Source: Coniella vitis
Lineage: Eukaryota; Ascomycota; Sordariomycetes; Diaporthales; Schizoparmaceae
Assembly: GCA_011317545.1 (NCBI GenBank)
Contig: WUJK01000005.1
Span: 992,001-1,056,000 of the forward strand
Direction of reading: 5' to 3'
DNA length: 64,000 nt
Position 1 is the stretch's first letter. Each line of letters begins with the position of its first letter. The translations under genes and the position numbers were made by a program. Positions 12,203-25,099 of this stretch are shown here, one piece after another. A model generated the notes under the pieces. The model searched no databases and was not told the origin of the DNA. It saw only the letters and a list, made by a program, of their open reading frames with translations.

Positions 12203-15167
12203 AGCACCTTGCAACACCATGCTGCCGCCACTTTGATGCTTGGTTTCTGTGCGTTTGCATGAAACTTGTTCACATATTTGATCCAGTCTGCTGAGCTGGC
12301 AACTTGGTCTTTTTCTCTCTTCTCACTCTTCATGCTTCTTCTTCTTCTCAACAATTCAGCCAGCCAGCCAACCTCTCTTTTTGCTTCGGAGCATCCGCAG
12401 CTTGGCTTGGGAGGGTCAGACTGGCAGAGAACCGGATTCCAGGGCGGCAGATGGGGCAGCAAAGCGACGCAACGGGTAACCTTGGGCCATGGATGTACAT
12501 GGTAACGGAGTACGAGCGATTACACAAGGCTTGCTGCAGTGTCTCTGTCCACCAGCTTGTTGTTACGCTAAAATGGCGAGCGCTCGTCCGTCATCAAACA
12601 AGATACCCGCCCTCTCACCAGATGGCCGACGGGCGCCGCTCTTGTATATTCATCATAGTGGATGGAGCAGAAAGTATGGAGCATAATGACCGATACACTG
12701 GGCATGTGTCAAGTCAAAAGTGCATATATACGATGTATAAGAGTACTTTGACTTTGCATGCATATGCACTCTGGCAACCCTTTGCCCTGGACGGCCCGGA
12801 CGTTTTGGTCCCCATTTACTTATGTACATGGTAAATGTGCTAATACGATGTACAGTAGCACTCATTAGTAAACTTACATAGTGTTCTTTTGCAGAATTGC
12901 CCTTCAGCCCTGCCCAGAACAATCACCATGATACCATAGTAGACACACCAGCCAGGGCCCCTCCTCCCCTCGCCGCCCTTGCTTCCATCCGCCTTCGAAT
13001 TTCCCTCCGCAGCTCCACCGGCGCGGTTCGCTGGCTGCAGTGGGTTGGAAACCATTTCACCCGTCGACCTGCTACTATGTGCATATAGCAGTGTGGTACT
13101 CGGCTTATGTAATATTGGTTTAGTGAGTGCCGTGAGCCTGTTGAGCGAGGCTATTGATAGTCCAAGATTCGCAGTACTCTGTAGTTCGCGGCGTGAGCGA
13201 GAATCTTGATTCTTTTCTTGCACAAGTCTCCTTATATACATAGTGGCAAGTTCTTACCAGACTGTTGGGTAGCGTCCCAAACGATTGTCAGCCCTTTCGA
13301 ATGTCCACAACCCAATAGCTATCCACACATGAACGGGATCAGAGAGTACTCTTACTCTGTAAATACTAGCGGTTATAAGGTGCAAACCGGAAATGGGGCC
13401 AGGAACAGAGACCGGTAGACCCAAAATAGGACCACCACATCAAGAGAAATGCATGTCAGCCCCGAATGGACGACGGCGGACCACCACCCACCCATTCATG
13501 CATCCATATACCGCAAGACACGTCTGACTGCCTCGCTCATACGTAGGCCTCTGTATCATCAGCTGTCATGCAGCTTATCATGCTGCTGCCAGGGACAGTA
13601 TACTGGACCTGGTCTGACCCGGCTGTGGCTCTAGCTGCGTCGCCTTTGTACCTTGACGCTTCCTTTTTTACCTAGTATTCCCGAAGTGAGCCCTGCCTGC
13701 TGATACAGGTGAGGATTATGTGCCTTATACAGTGAATAATGATGTACAAGGTTGATTTATACTTTACAAACCTGACAGGGCAACTCGCCCTTGGGTAACG
13801 CATCAAATGGCGACCTTGCTGCAGGATCTCTTCGCCTTTGCACGCACGCACGCGCTGTTGGTCTAGCATGGACTATGTATCCTGAGCGCTCGCTCCCAGC
13901 AATCGATCGACATCTCTCTCACGTACTTTCTCAGTTGTCTCGGTACGTTGATCGCTTCCAAGGTTTCCGCCGTTTGCCCACCCTCCTTCAGACCTTGTAT
14001 TCATAAAGTATTTGTGCATCGCGTGACCGTCCGCCCGACCCGATGCACCGATGACCATTCCCCCAGATCACTGAACAGCCAGCCCGCTTGCTCGCTTTTC
14101 TTTCACTTGGACTGCGTGAACGATTTGACCGCACCCTCTGCCCGCCAGCCTGTCAGCTTTGCTGCCAAGCCCTGCCTACAGCCACTTGGATCGTACATTT
14201 CATACCCATCTACTTTGAAAACTGTGAAAGGAACCACAGGAAAAGTGACGCCATACCAAGGTAAAAGGGGTAAAAAAAGAGAGAGAAAAGAAAAGAAAAG
14301 CTAGCCGCGTCTCATGCAAGCATTTCTCTCACCTACAGAGTACTTACATGGGACAAACGGCTCGGGTGACTCCGTTGATGATCCAGGAACAAGCGCGGGT
14401 TTTTGTTTCCTTGGGACCCAACAAAAAATCTACGGCACGGTACGCTTTTCCCTTTTCGCTCATTCGTCATTTGGGGTTTCTTGTATCTGAGAATGAGTTC
14501 CCCCGTCGAGCTGCCACTCCGAGGCCCGAGCCAGCCTTGCCAGCCTCGGCTCTTTTGAGTTCAGAAGTTTACCGTCTACCACGAGCACCGCTCGGGGTTT
14601 GTTTGCTTGCCCAGGCTGGCGATATTAATGATTCTTGGAACCAAGGATTGTATCTGAATCTTTTAAAGTCCTTTACCTGCTAGCCTGAGATTGCTGCTGC
14701 TGCTGCTGCTGGCTAGTTATATATGCTAAGATAGTTTAAGCCCCCCCCAAAACAAGCTTGACCATGCCACAATCCCGTACTTTTGGTAGCATTTCCTCGT
14801 ATCACTTCTCTCGGGCTTCTACGACCATACCCAACGTGTTTTAGTCGTGTCCGGCCTCAAACGCTATCTTACTTTGTAAAATGAGACCCGAATACCATGT
14901 GGTCGATCGACGACCCACAACATGCGATACCCAAGATTATTTGGTAATAAGATAGGCAAGCCTAACATGGTACATTAGTGCACCCGTCAGGAATATTTAC
15001 CAAGGCCAGAATATGGAGTATTTCTCAAACTGTGGACAAAACTCATCATGACCGACGAGACCAATCAGATAAAACAAAAAGAAAGTCCACCCAAGGAGCG
15101 AAAGACTACATAGTACAGAAAGTGGATCTTGGATTTTTTGCATTTATTTGTTTTCTTCTCAAGAGAA

Positions 15168-15168
<1 letters not shown>

Positions 15169-15213
<45 letters not shown>
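15169..15213 (+). repeat. A45 homopolymer
   Basis: An uninterrupted run of 45 A, the longest homopolymer in the window, lies in the gene-poor interval. No coding or transposon sequence is seen beside it. Confidence 0.9.
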
Positions 15214-15214
<1 letters not shown>

Positions 15215-17172
15215 AGTATACACAAACTCCACTTTGCCAGGTACCGATGCCTGACCGATTTCTCCATATCCACTCCTTCTCTTCTTCCTTCTTTTTCCCT
15301 CACAATTGCATGTTGCATATTTCTGCCCGCCCCGTTTTCCCACACCCACGGACCATCACTGAAGGCAAGCATAAAAGAAAAAGAGAAGAAGGAGTCCGCT
15401 CCTCTGCAGACAAAAGCTTCACAAAAGCACGGTCAACACAAGTCCCGACGCGACGGATGCCATCGGAGTCCTTGGTCTAGCTCTTTTCTCCATCCTGCTG
15501 GTATCGATTCGCGGGTTGGCTCCGTCGGAAAACGAAAAATCAAGAATAAGAAAAAAAGAAAAATTCAACAAAAAAAAGTAACCTAATAAATCCACTCCAT
15601 TTTCTGGGATTCCCTTGGGCTGGGCCTGGGGCAGGCTGGCTGGCTGGGGCTAGATCTTTTTAGGACAGCACCCGCTGCTTTTCTTCCCGGGCTTGTGAGA
15701 AGAGCGGTAAGCAAAGCTGTGATGGAGTCTCGTGAGGTACCTGGGCATCCATTCGTCTTTTTCTCCTTCTTCTTCTTCCTTGCCATGTAATGTGATAGTC
15801 AAAGTGGGTGAGGCAAGGTGTTAAGTTCTGTTTTTCCCCATCCTATTCGCTGAGAATGTCAAGCCAGAGGAAGAGATAACGAAGTTCCCCATTTCCGGTA
15901 ACAATCATGGTGGTATTACCCTCCAATGAACCCCTTTGCATCAAACATCAGAACAGACAAGCGTAACCAAGAAAGAAAAGAAAAAGTAGGGGAAAAAAAA
16001 AATAACAATAGCCGGAAGCAGAAACCAGGCAACAAAACAGAGGTACCCGCCAAGCCCCGGTGCACCCACCAGGCCAGTGACACGTGGGCGCCGCCCTGAA
16101 GGGGGTGTCAGTGCTGCTTGTGTTTGACATATTGATGTCCCCTCCTTCTACGCGGACGTGCGCGCGGGTATTAGTGTAGCATAGTACTCTAGAAAGAAAA
16201 TGCGGCTGGCGTTGATAAGATGAGTCGGCTTGAGGTGAGTACTATGTACTATGAAGAGGAGGCGCACGAGCCCCAGGTACGTAGTGAGTACTTACAGAGT
16301 ATTGATCAGGAAGTCATATTTCTGGAGCTTAACTATCAGAGAACGTGAGAATATACCATGTATAGACAAAGTCGTTCAGCTGTGAAAACAAAAGTACTAT
16401 GTATACAACGGTCATTTATTCCCACAGAATGAGGCGAGACAATAGTCCTAGCCTATAACACGGGCTGAAAGTAAACGACACGACCCGAAAACAAGGGCCG
16501 AGCACAGCGATCCAACCTCATACCTCTGCCAACAGTCAAGCGCATGTATCGAAGGGGAGGTGATAGAGGCGGGAGAAATCTAAAAGCCTGTTTGCAGATG
16601 ATACTGTGTACACCACGGAGCTCTGTTTGAAGATGACGAGGCCTTTGGGATGTTTTTCGTTCGACGTTGACCGGCCCCAGGAAGCAACTCTACCAGTCCC
16701 AATCCCTCTCTGTCTTTGTCTTTGTCTCCCTCTCTCTTCCTCTTTCTCCTTTTTTATGACTGCAGTATTGAGACAGGTCGTATTAGGAGAAAGGCCGGCC
16801 TTCAACTTGTCTAGTTCGTTGCAAGTGCACTGATAGCGTGCTCCGTATATACCGGGCTTCCAAGGCGTGGAAATTACAGACAGATGGGATATGGGATCGA
16901 CCGCCCTGTTTTTGCTACAACCTTGGTTGGCACTCGACTGGGGCCAACCAACTCCGTACTTGTACACCCTTCCCAACAAGGTTGTCCACAAGCCTATGTT
17001 GACTAATCAGGAAACAGAATCTGGTTCAACTACTTGAGATATTGAGCATATCGATAATCCATAGCTTCACGTGACGAACCTACGCAACTTGGAAGTCAAC
17101 AACATGTGGCGGAAAAGAAAAGCAAGGAACGTAAGGAGGGTTTTCCAATCAACTAATTCATCGCCATTTCCT

Positions 17173-17265
17173 GGGGCTATAGCTCAGTGGCAGAGCGTCT
17201 GCTTTGCATCGAGAACACCTCGGTATAGTTGCAGAAGGTCGTGAGTTCGATCCTTACTGGCTCCA
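17173..17265 (+). tRNA. tRNA-Ala (anticodon UGC) with a 21-nt intron
   Basis: A complete cloverleaf can be folded. The acceptor stem pairs GGGGCTA with TGGCTCC (with G-U pairs) and is followed by discriminator A. The D stem is GCTC/GAGC. The anticodon stem is TCTGC/GCAGA around a TTTGCA loop, with anticodon TGC at 17205-17207. The T arm is GTGAG-TTCGATC-CTTAC. An intron at about 17209-17229 sits directly after position 37, the canonical place for nuclear tRNA introns, and leaves a 72-nt mature tRNA. The anticodon decodes GCA and other Ala codons. A T5 tract follows as a Pol III terminator. Confidence 0.95.
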
Positions 17266-17268
17266 ACC

Positions 17269-17273
17269 TTTTT
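17269..17273 (+). terminator. Pol III T5 terminator of tRNA-Ala
   Basis: Five consecutive T start 4 nt after the tRNA 3' end, as expected for RNA polymerase III termination. Confidence 0.8.
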
Positions 17274-20248
17274 GAGGTTTTCCTCCATTTGAGAATAACA
17301 ACGAGTTCGATTTTATGCCCAGAAAGGCAGGGAGGGAAAGGGGGCAATTGGCCATACCGTCCGTCCACACAGCTGTTACTACGGTATGGTATGTATTTAC
17401 CATGGACGCCACCCTCCCCCCCCCTTCGAATCATGACAGCCACTACCAGCTCAGTTTTGAGCCGCTCTTGCAGCTCGAAGTTTCTTTGCCAGGCCAAACT
17501 AATGTCGTATCACTGTTCGATGCTCATTTATTCGTTCAGGTCAAAGGCACTGGCTGGGTTACGCTGCGTCGATCCGCTCTATCTTCCCATCCCCCCTCCC
17601 CCCCCAACCTGGGCCCTGTTGGCACAGCCTGAGTTCATACCTGCGCTTTGATACGTTCTTAGCCCTGCAGCAGGGCAAATAGTCTGTGAGAAACATACCA
17701 ATATCCCACGAACACATCACAGACCTCTCTGTGAGTCCTCGCGCGTGGTTCCCGCAGAACGCGATGCGACCCCCTTCTTAGAATAGAGAAACGGGACATC
17801 AAAGACCTGTCAGAAGCACAGCACGCACCAGAAGAGAAAAAAAAAGAAATGGGGAGGAAAAAGGAAGAAGGAAGAGAGAAAAAAAGAAAGAAAAGAAAAG
17901 AAAAAGAAAGGAAACCCCACTCGCACAGACATGCAATTTATTCGTACGCGCGCTGTCAAAGAGTAGGTTGAACATGATTGCTTTTCCCGCTGGAATACAG
18001 TTTGCGGTGTTTCCTACAGGCGGCAAAGAATGATAATTACACTTCATTGCGTGCCTCGTAGGAGTACAAGAAAATGGTATGTGATTGTACATACTATGAT
18101 GTGAAAAAGCAGCAATTGATGTGTGTGTGTTGTGGATGAAAGCAAGCTCGAGCAAGATCGCCGGCGTCTGGAGCCGGCGGAACTCTGTCCCTGACGCAGC
18201 TTCAGCTCAGCTCTGCCCACCATTGAGTTTGGTTTGTTTGTTTGTTTGTTTGGTTGCTCCAACTTCGAGCGGGCAAGCGGGACGGCTGGGCTCGTGCTTG
18301 CTTGCTTCCTTGCTCGCTGTATTCTGTTGACGGAAACGTCTCTGGCTTCATATCATTGTCCTTCGTACGGATGCGGGTTTGCCTTGCAGCCGTCCATCCA
18401 TCCGTCCGTCTGCAAATCTACACGAAACGATGCCTTTTCTTCCTCTTTGTTTTTCTATACATGGTGAAAGGGCTACTATGTATGTTTATGACCTCTGACA
18501 AGCTACACCAGTAGGAAGTGCTGTTCTCCTAGACCACTATACACAGCGGTACTCGCTGCAGCGTACAAGCCAGAATAATGCTGCGACGAAGGGGAGCATA
18601 TACAGAATACCCTCACGTGTGAAGGACTAGAAGACATATTAAGGACGGCCTTGGACTTGCCCAGTATTCGCCCGCTCGAGGAACATTGTATCTGTATTGC
18701 AGCAACCAGCCAGATACCTCGAAGACGATTCGAATCCGGCGAGACATCATCACCTCTTGGATGATATTATCATGCAATCTAGACGAACGGAGAGTACAAT
18801 ATTGATGCAAGAAATTCTCCCAAGTATGATCATCACCCAGCCACCAGTCAGGCAGCCAGACAGACAGAATCACCCATCATCCGAGATTCAAATCCTGGTG
18901 GAGGATTCCCGATCGTGAGATACATCTCCATGCACAGCGCATGTATTCATCCTCGTACAACAGCTCTAAACCCCCGACACTCAAACAATCCCACCTGAGT
19001 TTCCCCATGCACGTACATATTGCATGTATGTCTAAGCACAAGAAGACAGAAAAGAATCAAGATCCGCGATTCCACATCCAAGGCATGACCACACGATATC
19101 TCATACTTCAGCGTGGCTGGCGTGCGTATTGTGCGACACAAAAGGCGTCAGTGGCTGGGGCAATCAGCTGTACGGCATGAGGAGCTGAATGGAGTGATTA
19201 ATATATGATTTGGAATTGGTGACTCGTGTTTCTGAAGGACACAGGGAGAGCTGGACGTCGGTATTTCTTGTACTATGTATGGCTACTCAGATTTGAAGAC
19301 AATCTGAATAGCTGCAGATGCTCATATCAAAGAGCCCACAACTTTCATTTCGACTTCAATCATCAATGAATAATCTTTGCCTTGAATACTGTTGATCAAT
19401 TTCCTGATTCATAGGGTTTTGGGTAGCGATTAATGTTGTGTGCCCCTTCAACAAGTAAAGGGGATTATCGGTTATCCTATTGATTTTTTTCTAGTAAAAA
19501 AGCATACGCACGATGAAGAAAGGAAGAAGTATAAAAGACCGAACGGTAACAATGTGTTAATCTATGGGGTAGTCGGTACGCAATGAACACTGGGATCCAA
19601 ACAAACAAGAGAACAACCTTTGCAAAAATTGAGGAGTACCGCCGGAATGATGCAGGAATGAGGCACTGGTCCGTGGGTGGTATATTGTGCTGTTTGATGC
19701 TGGGGAGAAGAGTGTGGGAGAGGTGTTGTTATGTGAGTGTCTTTATATATATATCAACAACCAATACAACGCGCAACGCCCAGCCCAAAAAAGAAAAGAA
19801 CAAAAAAAAAACAAAAACAAAAAAAAACACAAAAAAAACTTTCTTTTCGACAATGCAATTCCCCTAACAGCTGCATTCGATATCTGGAATGCCACCTAGT
19901 CCAAACAAGCTGGAAAGAGGAACGAAACAGCAAAAGGCGTAACCAAAGAAACTCTTCTTCTACCAAGAGGAGGCTGTAAGGATTTGATGTTTTCGTCCTT
20001 TGCGTGTTTTGTGTGCGTGTATGCAACCGGCTCCAGCCCGGCCTAGTCAAGGCGCATCCAACAACGGATGCCTTGTCGTTTCAAGACTTTCCTGTAGCCC
20101 TCTTCTTTTCACATATCATTTCTCAACGTATTAACCCATGAGCTCATTAAATAAAAGACAAGTTCGCGGAAAACTTAAGCCAAGCCATCTCATGATGTGA
20201 ATGGTGGTGGCAATGGTATCAATGGAGGCGGTCGCTGCTGCCGCTCAT
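17274..20248. other. intergenic region, tRNA to coiled-coil protein gene
   Basis: The 3 kb contains a purine tract near 17830-17920, a GTTT repeat near 18230-18252, A-rich sequence near 19790-19840, and TACTATGTA copies at 18474 and 19271. No coding sequence is supported. The right end is the 3' side of the minus-strand coiled-coil gene. Confidence 0.5.
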
Positions 20249-22248
20249 TCACTCCCTGATGGACGTCTCGCGTGGTGATACCAACTCGTCCTTCTTGGCA
20301 CCCACGCCAGCGAACCATCCGCCAATCCAGCTCTGTCGCTTGTTCGCCGCGGCCTGCGCCTCGTTGTTCTCCTGCACCAGCCTAAGGGGCCTTGGCTTGT
20401 TTCCCGCCGCGAACGTCTGCGTCACTCTCTTCTCCCGAGGGGGACTCTGGTTCGGTGTACTGCTGATTGTGTCCCTGTCTCCTGCGGTCGTCATCGAGGC
20501 CGAGTCGCCGCTGACGCTCGACGTGTCGCTGCGCATGCTGCCAGGGAAATTGCCCGGCACCGAAGCCGCTGTGGCCCCAGAAGCGTTGCGTTCGCGATGG
20601 GGTGTGTTGAAGAAGTCCCGGGACGAACGCAGGGTTGGGGATAAAGGGCCGTCCGGGCCCTTGTACATTTGGTTGACGACGGATGCGGCCCCCGTGTACT
20701 GCTCGCTCATGGGCCGTATGCGGCGCGTTGACTGCGAGCGGCCCAAGCCAATCGGGATGCTGGGGGCCGTGTCGGGGTTGAAGTGTGCGCTGTTAGCCGC
20801 CATGGGCATCACGGACATGGGACGTGGCCTTGGCTTAGATGGCGCTGCTGTGCCCGTAGCCATGCTCTTGGCTCGCTGCAAGACAGAAGATCCAGACGCG
20901 TGTCTCATTTCATAGGGAGCGGCAGGCAAGGCCTTTTCGGTGTTGGGCTTGGTGGTGTTGTCGGTCTGGTCGAGAATGTGCTCAAAGTCCTGGTGCTCCA
21001 AGAGACGCTCGATAATTCTGTTAATATAGAGCGTCAAGGCCTTGTTTTGGTCCTTCATGGACCGCAGCTCTGCCTCAAGACGGCGGGCATGCTCGGTCTG
21101 CTCCTCGCCCTCGGCAGCATCGTTGAGCTCGTCGGCCAGACTGGCGCCGCCAGTCTTGCCCTCAAGAGCGGCCAAGGCATCCTCGTTGGTCTGCACTCCA
21201 CGCATGTAGCTGAAATCGTCCTTGCCAAAGTCGCCGCTCAAGGTCTTTTCCTGCAGCAGCAATTGGTAGCTCTCATTGTCTTCCATGAGGCGCGCATTGG
21301 CCATGCGAGTCTCCATGAGCAGGCGCTCAACCTCTTGCAGTTTGCCGCCACCCTGGTTCTCCGACTCGACAAGCTTGATTTGGGCTTCTGCAAGTTCCAG
21401 CCGCAGGGACTCAATGAGCTTATCTTTCTGAAGGATGAGCTTGGATTGATTTCTAGAATCGCTGCGCTGCAGAGATGCTGGGGGTGCAAAGCTGCCTCCA
21501 TCCAGAGACGGTGATCCTGGGTTGGCTGTGCGGATTGGACAAGAACCAGTAAGCGTTTGTCGTCACATATCATATAACAAGAACAAAAGAACAATCACAT
21601 ACCCGATCTCGAAAGCCTGGGCTCATCGTCGGTGGACATTTTTTGTTGGTTGAGAGAATCCTTGAGGCGCGCAATGATCATCTGTAGGTCCTCCTCCCTA
21701 TTGGCCATATCTTCCTTCTCCTTGACCATGGCGGAGCGCTCAGCCTCGTAGATGGCCTCCATTTCTCTGATCTTGCGGGTAGCCTCTCTCTTTTCGTTGT
21801 GCAAGGCCTCGGACTGCTCCTCGAGTTCGTGGCACTTTTCCTCGTACTTGACCTGGTCCTTGGTGACCTCGTCGAAGCGAGCCTGAAGGACCTCGGCTTG
21901 TTTTCTGTATTCCTCAGACGAGGTCTCGGCCTTGGCGAGACGCTCCTTGAGATCATCGAGCATGGCAAGCTTTTCGGCGCGGGCAGCCTCCTCTTCCTCC
22001 AACAGGGAGTCGGTAGTGGGAGGCAGCAACGAGTCTCTTCTCCCTGCCGCTGATCTGGCCGAAACGGGAGTGCTGGTGCGGAACGAGCGAGTTCTCGCGT
22101 GGCCTGGAGCGGCAGCACGCTCACGCAGACTGCCGACCGAGGCCACGGAGCGAGGAGTGGCGCGTGCGGGCGACGGAGACGGCGAAGACACGACACTGAG
22201 GTCACGACCCCCAACGACGGGTGGCTTCTTGGCCGCAAGAGTCGCCAT
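20249..22248 (-). CDS. coiled-coil protein (fungal 'M protein repeat'-type)
   Basis: Two exons, 22248-21603 and 21525-20249, are joined across a 77-nt intron (GTATGT...CACAG, phase 1) and encode 640 residues. A basic Ser/Pro N-terminus is followed by long heptad-rich coiled coils at about residues 80-215 and 235-385 (for example KAETSSEEYRKQAEVLQARF and KDKLIESLRLELAEAQIKL). These lead to a motif ALTLYINRIIERLLEHQDFE and a Ser/Pro-rich disordered C-terminus ending in SWIGGWFAGVGAKKDE. In fungal genomes such proteins are often labelled M protein repeat proteins because of the coiled coil alone (recall). A cytoskeletal or trafficking scaffold is plausible but not shown. Both exons share the same codon style and the join is clean. 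Confidence 0.8.
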
Positions 22249-25099
22249 GGTGGGTTGGCAGAGAAGCGAGCAAATGCGAGAGTCGGGTGTAGCAGAAGGT
22301 GGGAGTCAGGCGGCGAAGCAGCGTGCAGGAAGGGCAGAAGAGGGAAACAGGTAGAGCAGCGAAAAGGCGGACAGAAGGCGCGCTATCGCAACGGCAGGTT
22401 ATAAACAATAGATCGGAAGGGCAATGGCGTGGGCAGCAAGAACAAGATGCGGTGAGGGGGATGCGAGTGGTACCAGGACGTGAACAGAGCGCTGGCAAGT
22501 GGATCTAGTCGGTGGCCCAGTGCCCAGCGTTGTACTATGTAGTGCCCAGTGCCCAGAGCCCCAGAGCCGAGCGAGTCGGAGCGTCTGTATTCGTAGCACG
22601 AGATGAAGGCTGAGAGGACAATCGGTCTTAAGACAACGAGGCAAGCGAGCACTAGCGCGGGGTCATGGATTGCTGTTGATGAACGGGTTGTTTTGGCTTT
22701 TGAGGCAAAGGCGATGGGCTGGAATGCTAGAACAGAGGATGCGCCCAGCAACTAACTGACTGGCGGCGTAAATGCAAAGTCGATGGCAACCAAGCGGTTA
22801 TTCTTAGCAGCAGGGGCTCAGTAGTGCAGGCCGCCTGTTGTGCCCACTGTCTTTGGTGGGCTCACAGTCAGTACCTTACCAGTCTTACCTAGGTAGGTAG
22901 TTCTGGCCTGGCGGCAGGGCCGATCTTTGTAGACTCTGGGGCTGCAGGATCACTGGGCACTGGGCCAGTAAAAGGGAGAGCGAGAGCGCAGCAGCACTGC
23001 AGGCCTGCAGGAACAAGCAGGGATTCCAAGCTCACCAGGACAGTACCAGGGACCCCAGGAGACCCCAGAAGGTCCTCCGAGGCTGGCCTGCTGAAATGGC
23101 TGCAAAGCATGGGAAAAAAAATTGTTAGCGCGTTAAGCCAGCGCAGCCAGGTCAGCCGGGCCCGCCTAGCAAAAGCGGAGAGGCCCGTGGGGACCACTTC
23201 GGGAGTCCGTGCTGGACCGGCTGCTGCTCCCACACAGTGCTAAGGTTTCCAGGTATCCTCTGCTATTGCCGAGAGGATAGAACTCGCTCGCCTGGCACCG
23301 CCCCTTTTCCAAAGCCTGCCATCGATTGCCCATGGATACGCACACTGACCACCACACGGATGCTCTGTACTGTGAATTTCGCTTATCACAGATCGTCCCT
23401 CTCAGCCTGGTGCATAAGGCTGATGAATGAGGTGTGGGTGATATGGCACCTCGACCCTCTCGCCGGGCTGCCCTTTTCTCCTGTAGTCCGCCTTCTTTGT
23501 AATCGACAACGGTTTATGGGCCGCCTTTCATTGCTGTTATCACGGCTCGGAGTATGAGGATGAAAGTGACCAAAAAGCAAAACCAACCTGCTCAAGCCGC
23601 ACCAGTTACAGAGTGTCGCTACTGCTAGGGCTCAAGGTTCGAGCTGAGTCCAGTGCCAATCAGTCTTCCAAATTCACCAGATGAAGCAGGCCGGTGGCTT
23701 TTTCACTGAAACAGCGGGTCCGGTCTGGCGAAGCTTCATCCAGACGAGCAATATCCCAGGTCACACCTCTTTTCTTACCCGGCACTGCACTGTCCTAACC
23801 GCAAAGCAACGGCTGCCCTTCCGGCCGCCCATCCATCTCATTAGAGCCCCGTCTTGACAGGCAGACAGCCTTGTCAGCGGAGCAGCCGTTTTGCTTGGAC
23901 ATATGTTGTGCTTTGATATAGTTGTACCATTCATATAGACATGCTTTTGCCGTTTGTGCATTACCAGGGCCGGAAATTAAATAAGGGGTCCTGTCCGGTT
24001 ACCTTGGGAGTGCTTCTCTTTGATTTGCCGCCTCAGTCTCGCTGTTTATGCCGCACCCGCACGCACATGACTGACTGGTTCAGACCTTGTGTTGGGTGAA
24101 TCTCTGAATGCATACAGTAGGTTGCCAATGTATATGTGAGATGGACTAGCATATCTTCGTATGCAACGGCTGTTTAGCGTCAAGATTGTCAGCTACGTAG
24201 GCATACAAAAACAGCCTACCTAGGTGCATCTGGGAAGTTGCCGGAACGCAAGGTCTCCTGAACCGCGCTTTGCGACCTTCTGTTGGGATGACGGGCGCCA
24301 GACCGTCAAAGCTGGTCATTTCCGATCCTGCTTTCGGTGACTATGGGCCAATAGACAAGGTCTGTAGCATGTTTCTCAGACAAGCAAAACCGAGGCAAGG
24401 AAATACAATAACAGGATCCGTAATACTTGAGCGCTGGTCGAGCATCATGATTTCCACTAGTCCTTATGAGTCCACGACGTGATGACTGAAACCCGATTTC
24501 TTTGAATTCACAAAAACACCACACGTTATACACTGCCGCAACGCCATGCGAGCTGTGAGCGACACCGCAGATCGTAGAATCCAAGTTCTGGTACGTGTAT
24601 CAGCAACAGGACGTGATTTATATATCACGACCAAAGAAAACGAGGGAGACCTCGAGATAAAGTGATCCTTAACCCATCTTAAGGATTGAGTTTGCATGTA
24701 ATACTCTCCCACATGTTGGCGAGGTCATGGTCGGGCACATCATCAATGTTGATATGCCTTTTAAAGTTCATTTAAATCACGGTTCACACAAGCATAAGCA
24801 TCTCAGGTGTGGTGAGAAGCACAACACATAACGATATCGACCATGAACGGCGACGCGGCCAATTGAATTGAGGAGTAGATGCGGCAGGCCCTTACAATGC
24901 TACCTGGGAGTCATCTACAAAAAGACCTTTTATGCCTATCAAGCGTGTGGTTGCTGGTAAACAACCTGGTATCATATCCCATGCAAGACTCTTTGTTTCT
25001 TTTCCCAACCCATATTCCATTGACCTTTTTCAGTGCGTCGTTGCCTTCGTGAACCGAACCCAAACGCCGGGCCAACTCATCAGACGATCAAAACCCGAT
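22249..25099. other. intergenic region, coiled-coil gene to eL30 gene
   Basis: The left 0.4 kb is the promoter/leader of the minus-strand coiled-coil gene. The rest holds a TACTATGTA copy (22533), CCTAGGTAGG-type sites at 22887-22900 and about 24215-24224, and the 3' side of the eL30 gene. No further gene is supported. Confidence 0.5.

Larger units (their letters stand above)
10252..17172. other. gene-poor region upstream of VAC7
   Basis: No protein gene is supported in 6.9 kb. The first 1.3 kb (10252-11580) reads on the minus strand as CT/CA-rich sequence typical of a fungal promoter or long leader for VAC7, with a G14 run at 11114-11127. Beyond lie a CCATG repeat (12181-12202), a GCT repeat near 14693-14713, an A45 run (15169-15213), five exact TACTATGTA copies (10975, 11626, 15107, 16240, 16395) and a CCTAGGTAGG site at about 11055. 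Open frames here are short, have no family resemblance and often span the repeats. Confidence 0.55.

Noticed and set aside
17229..17651. 140-codon plus-strand frame
   Set aside because: It begins inside the tRNA-Ala gene and has no family resemblance.
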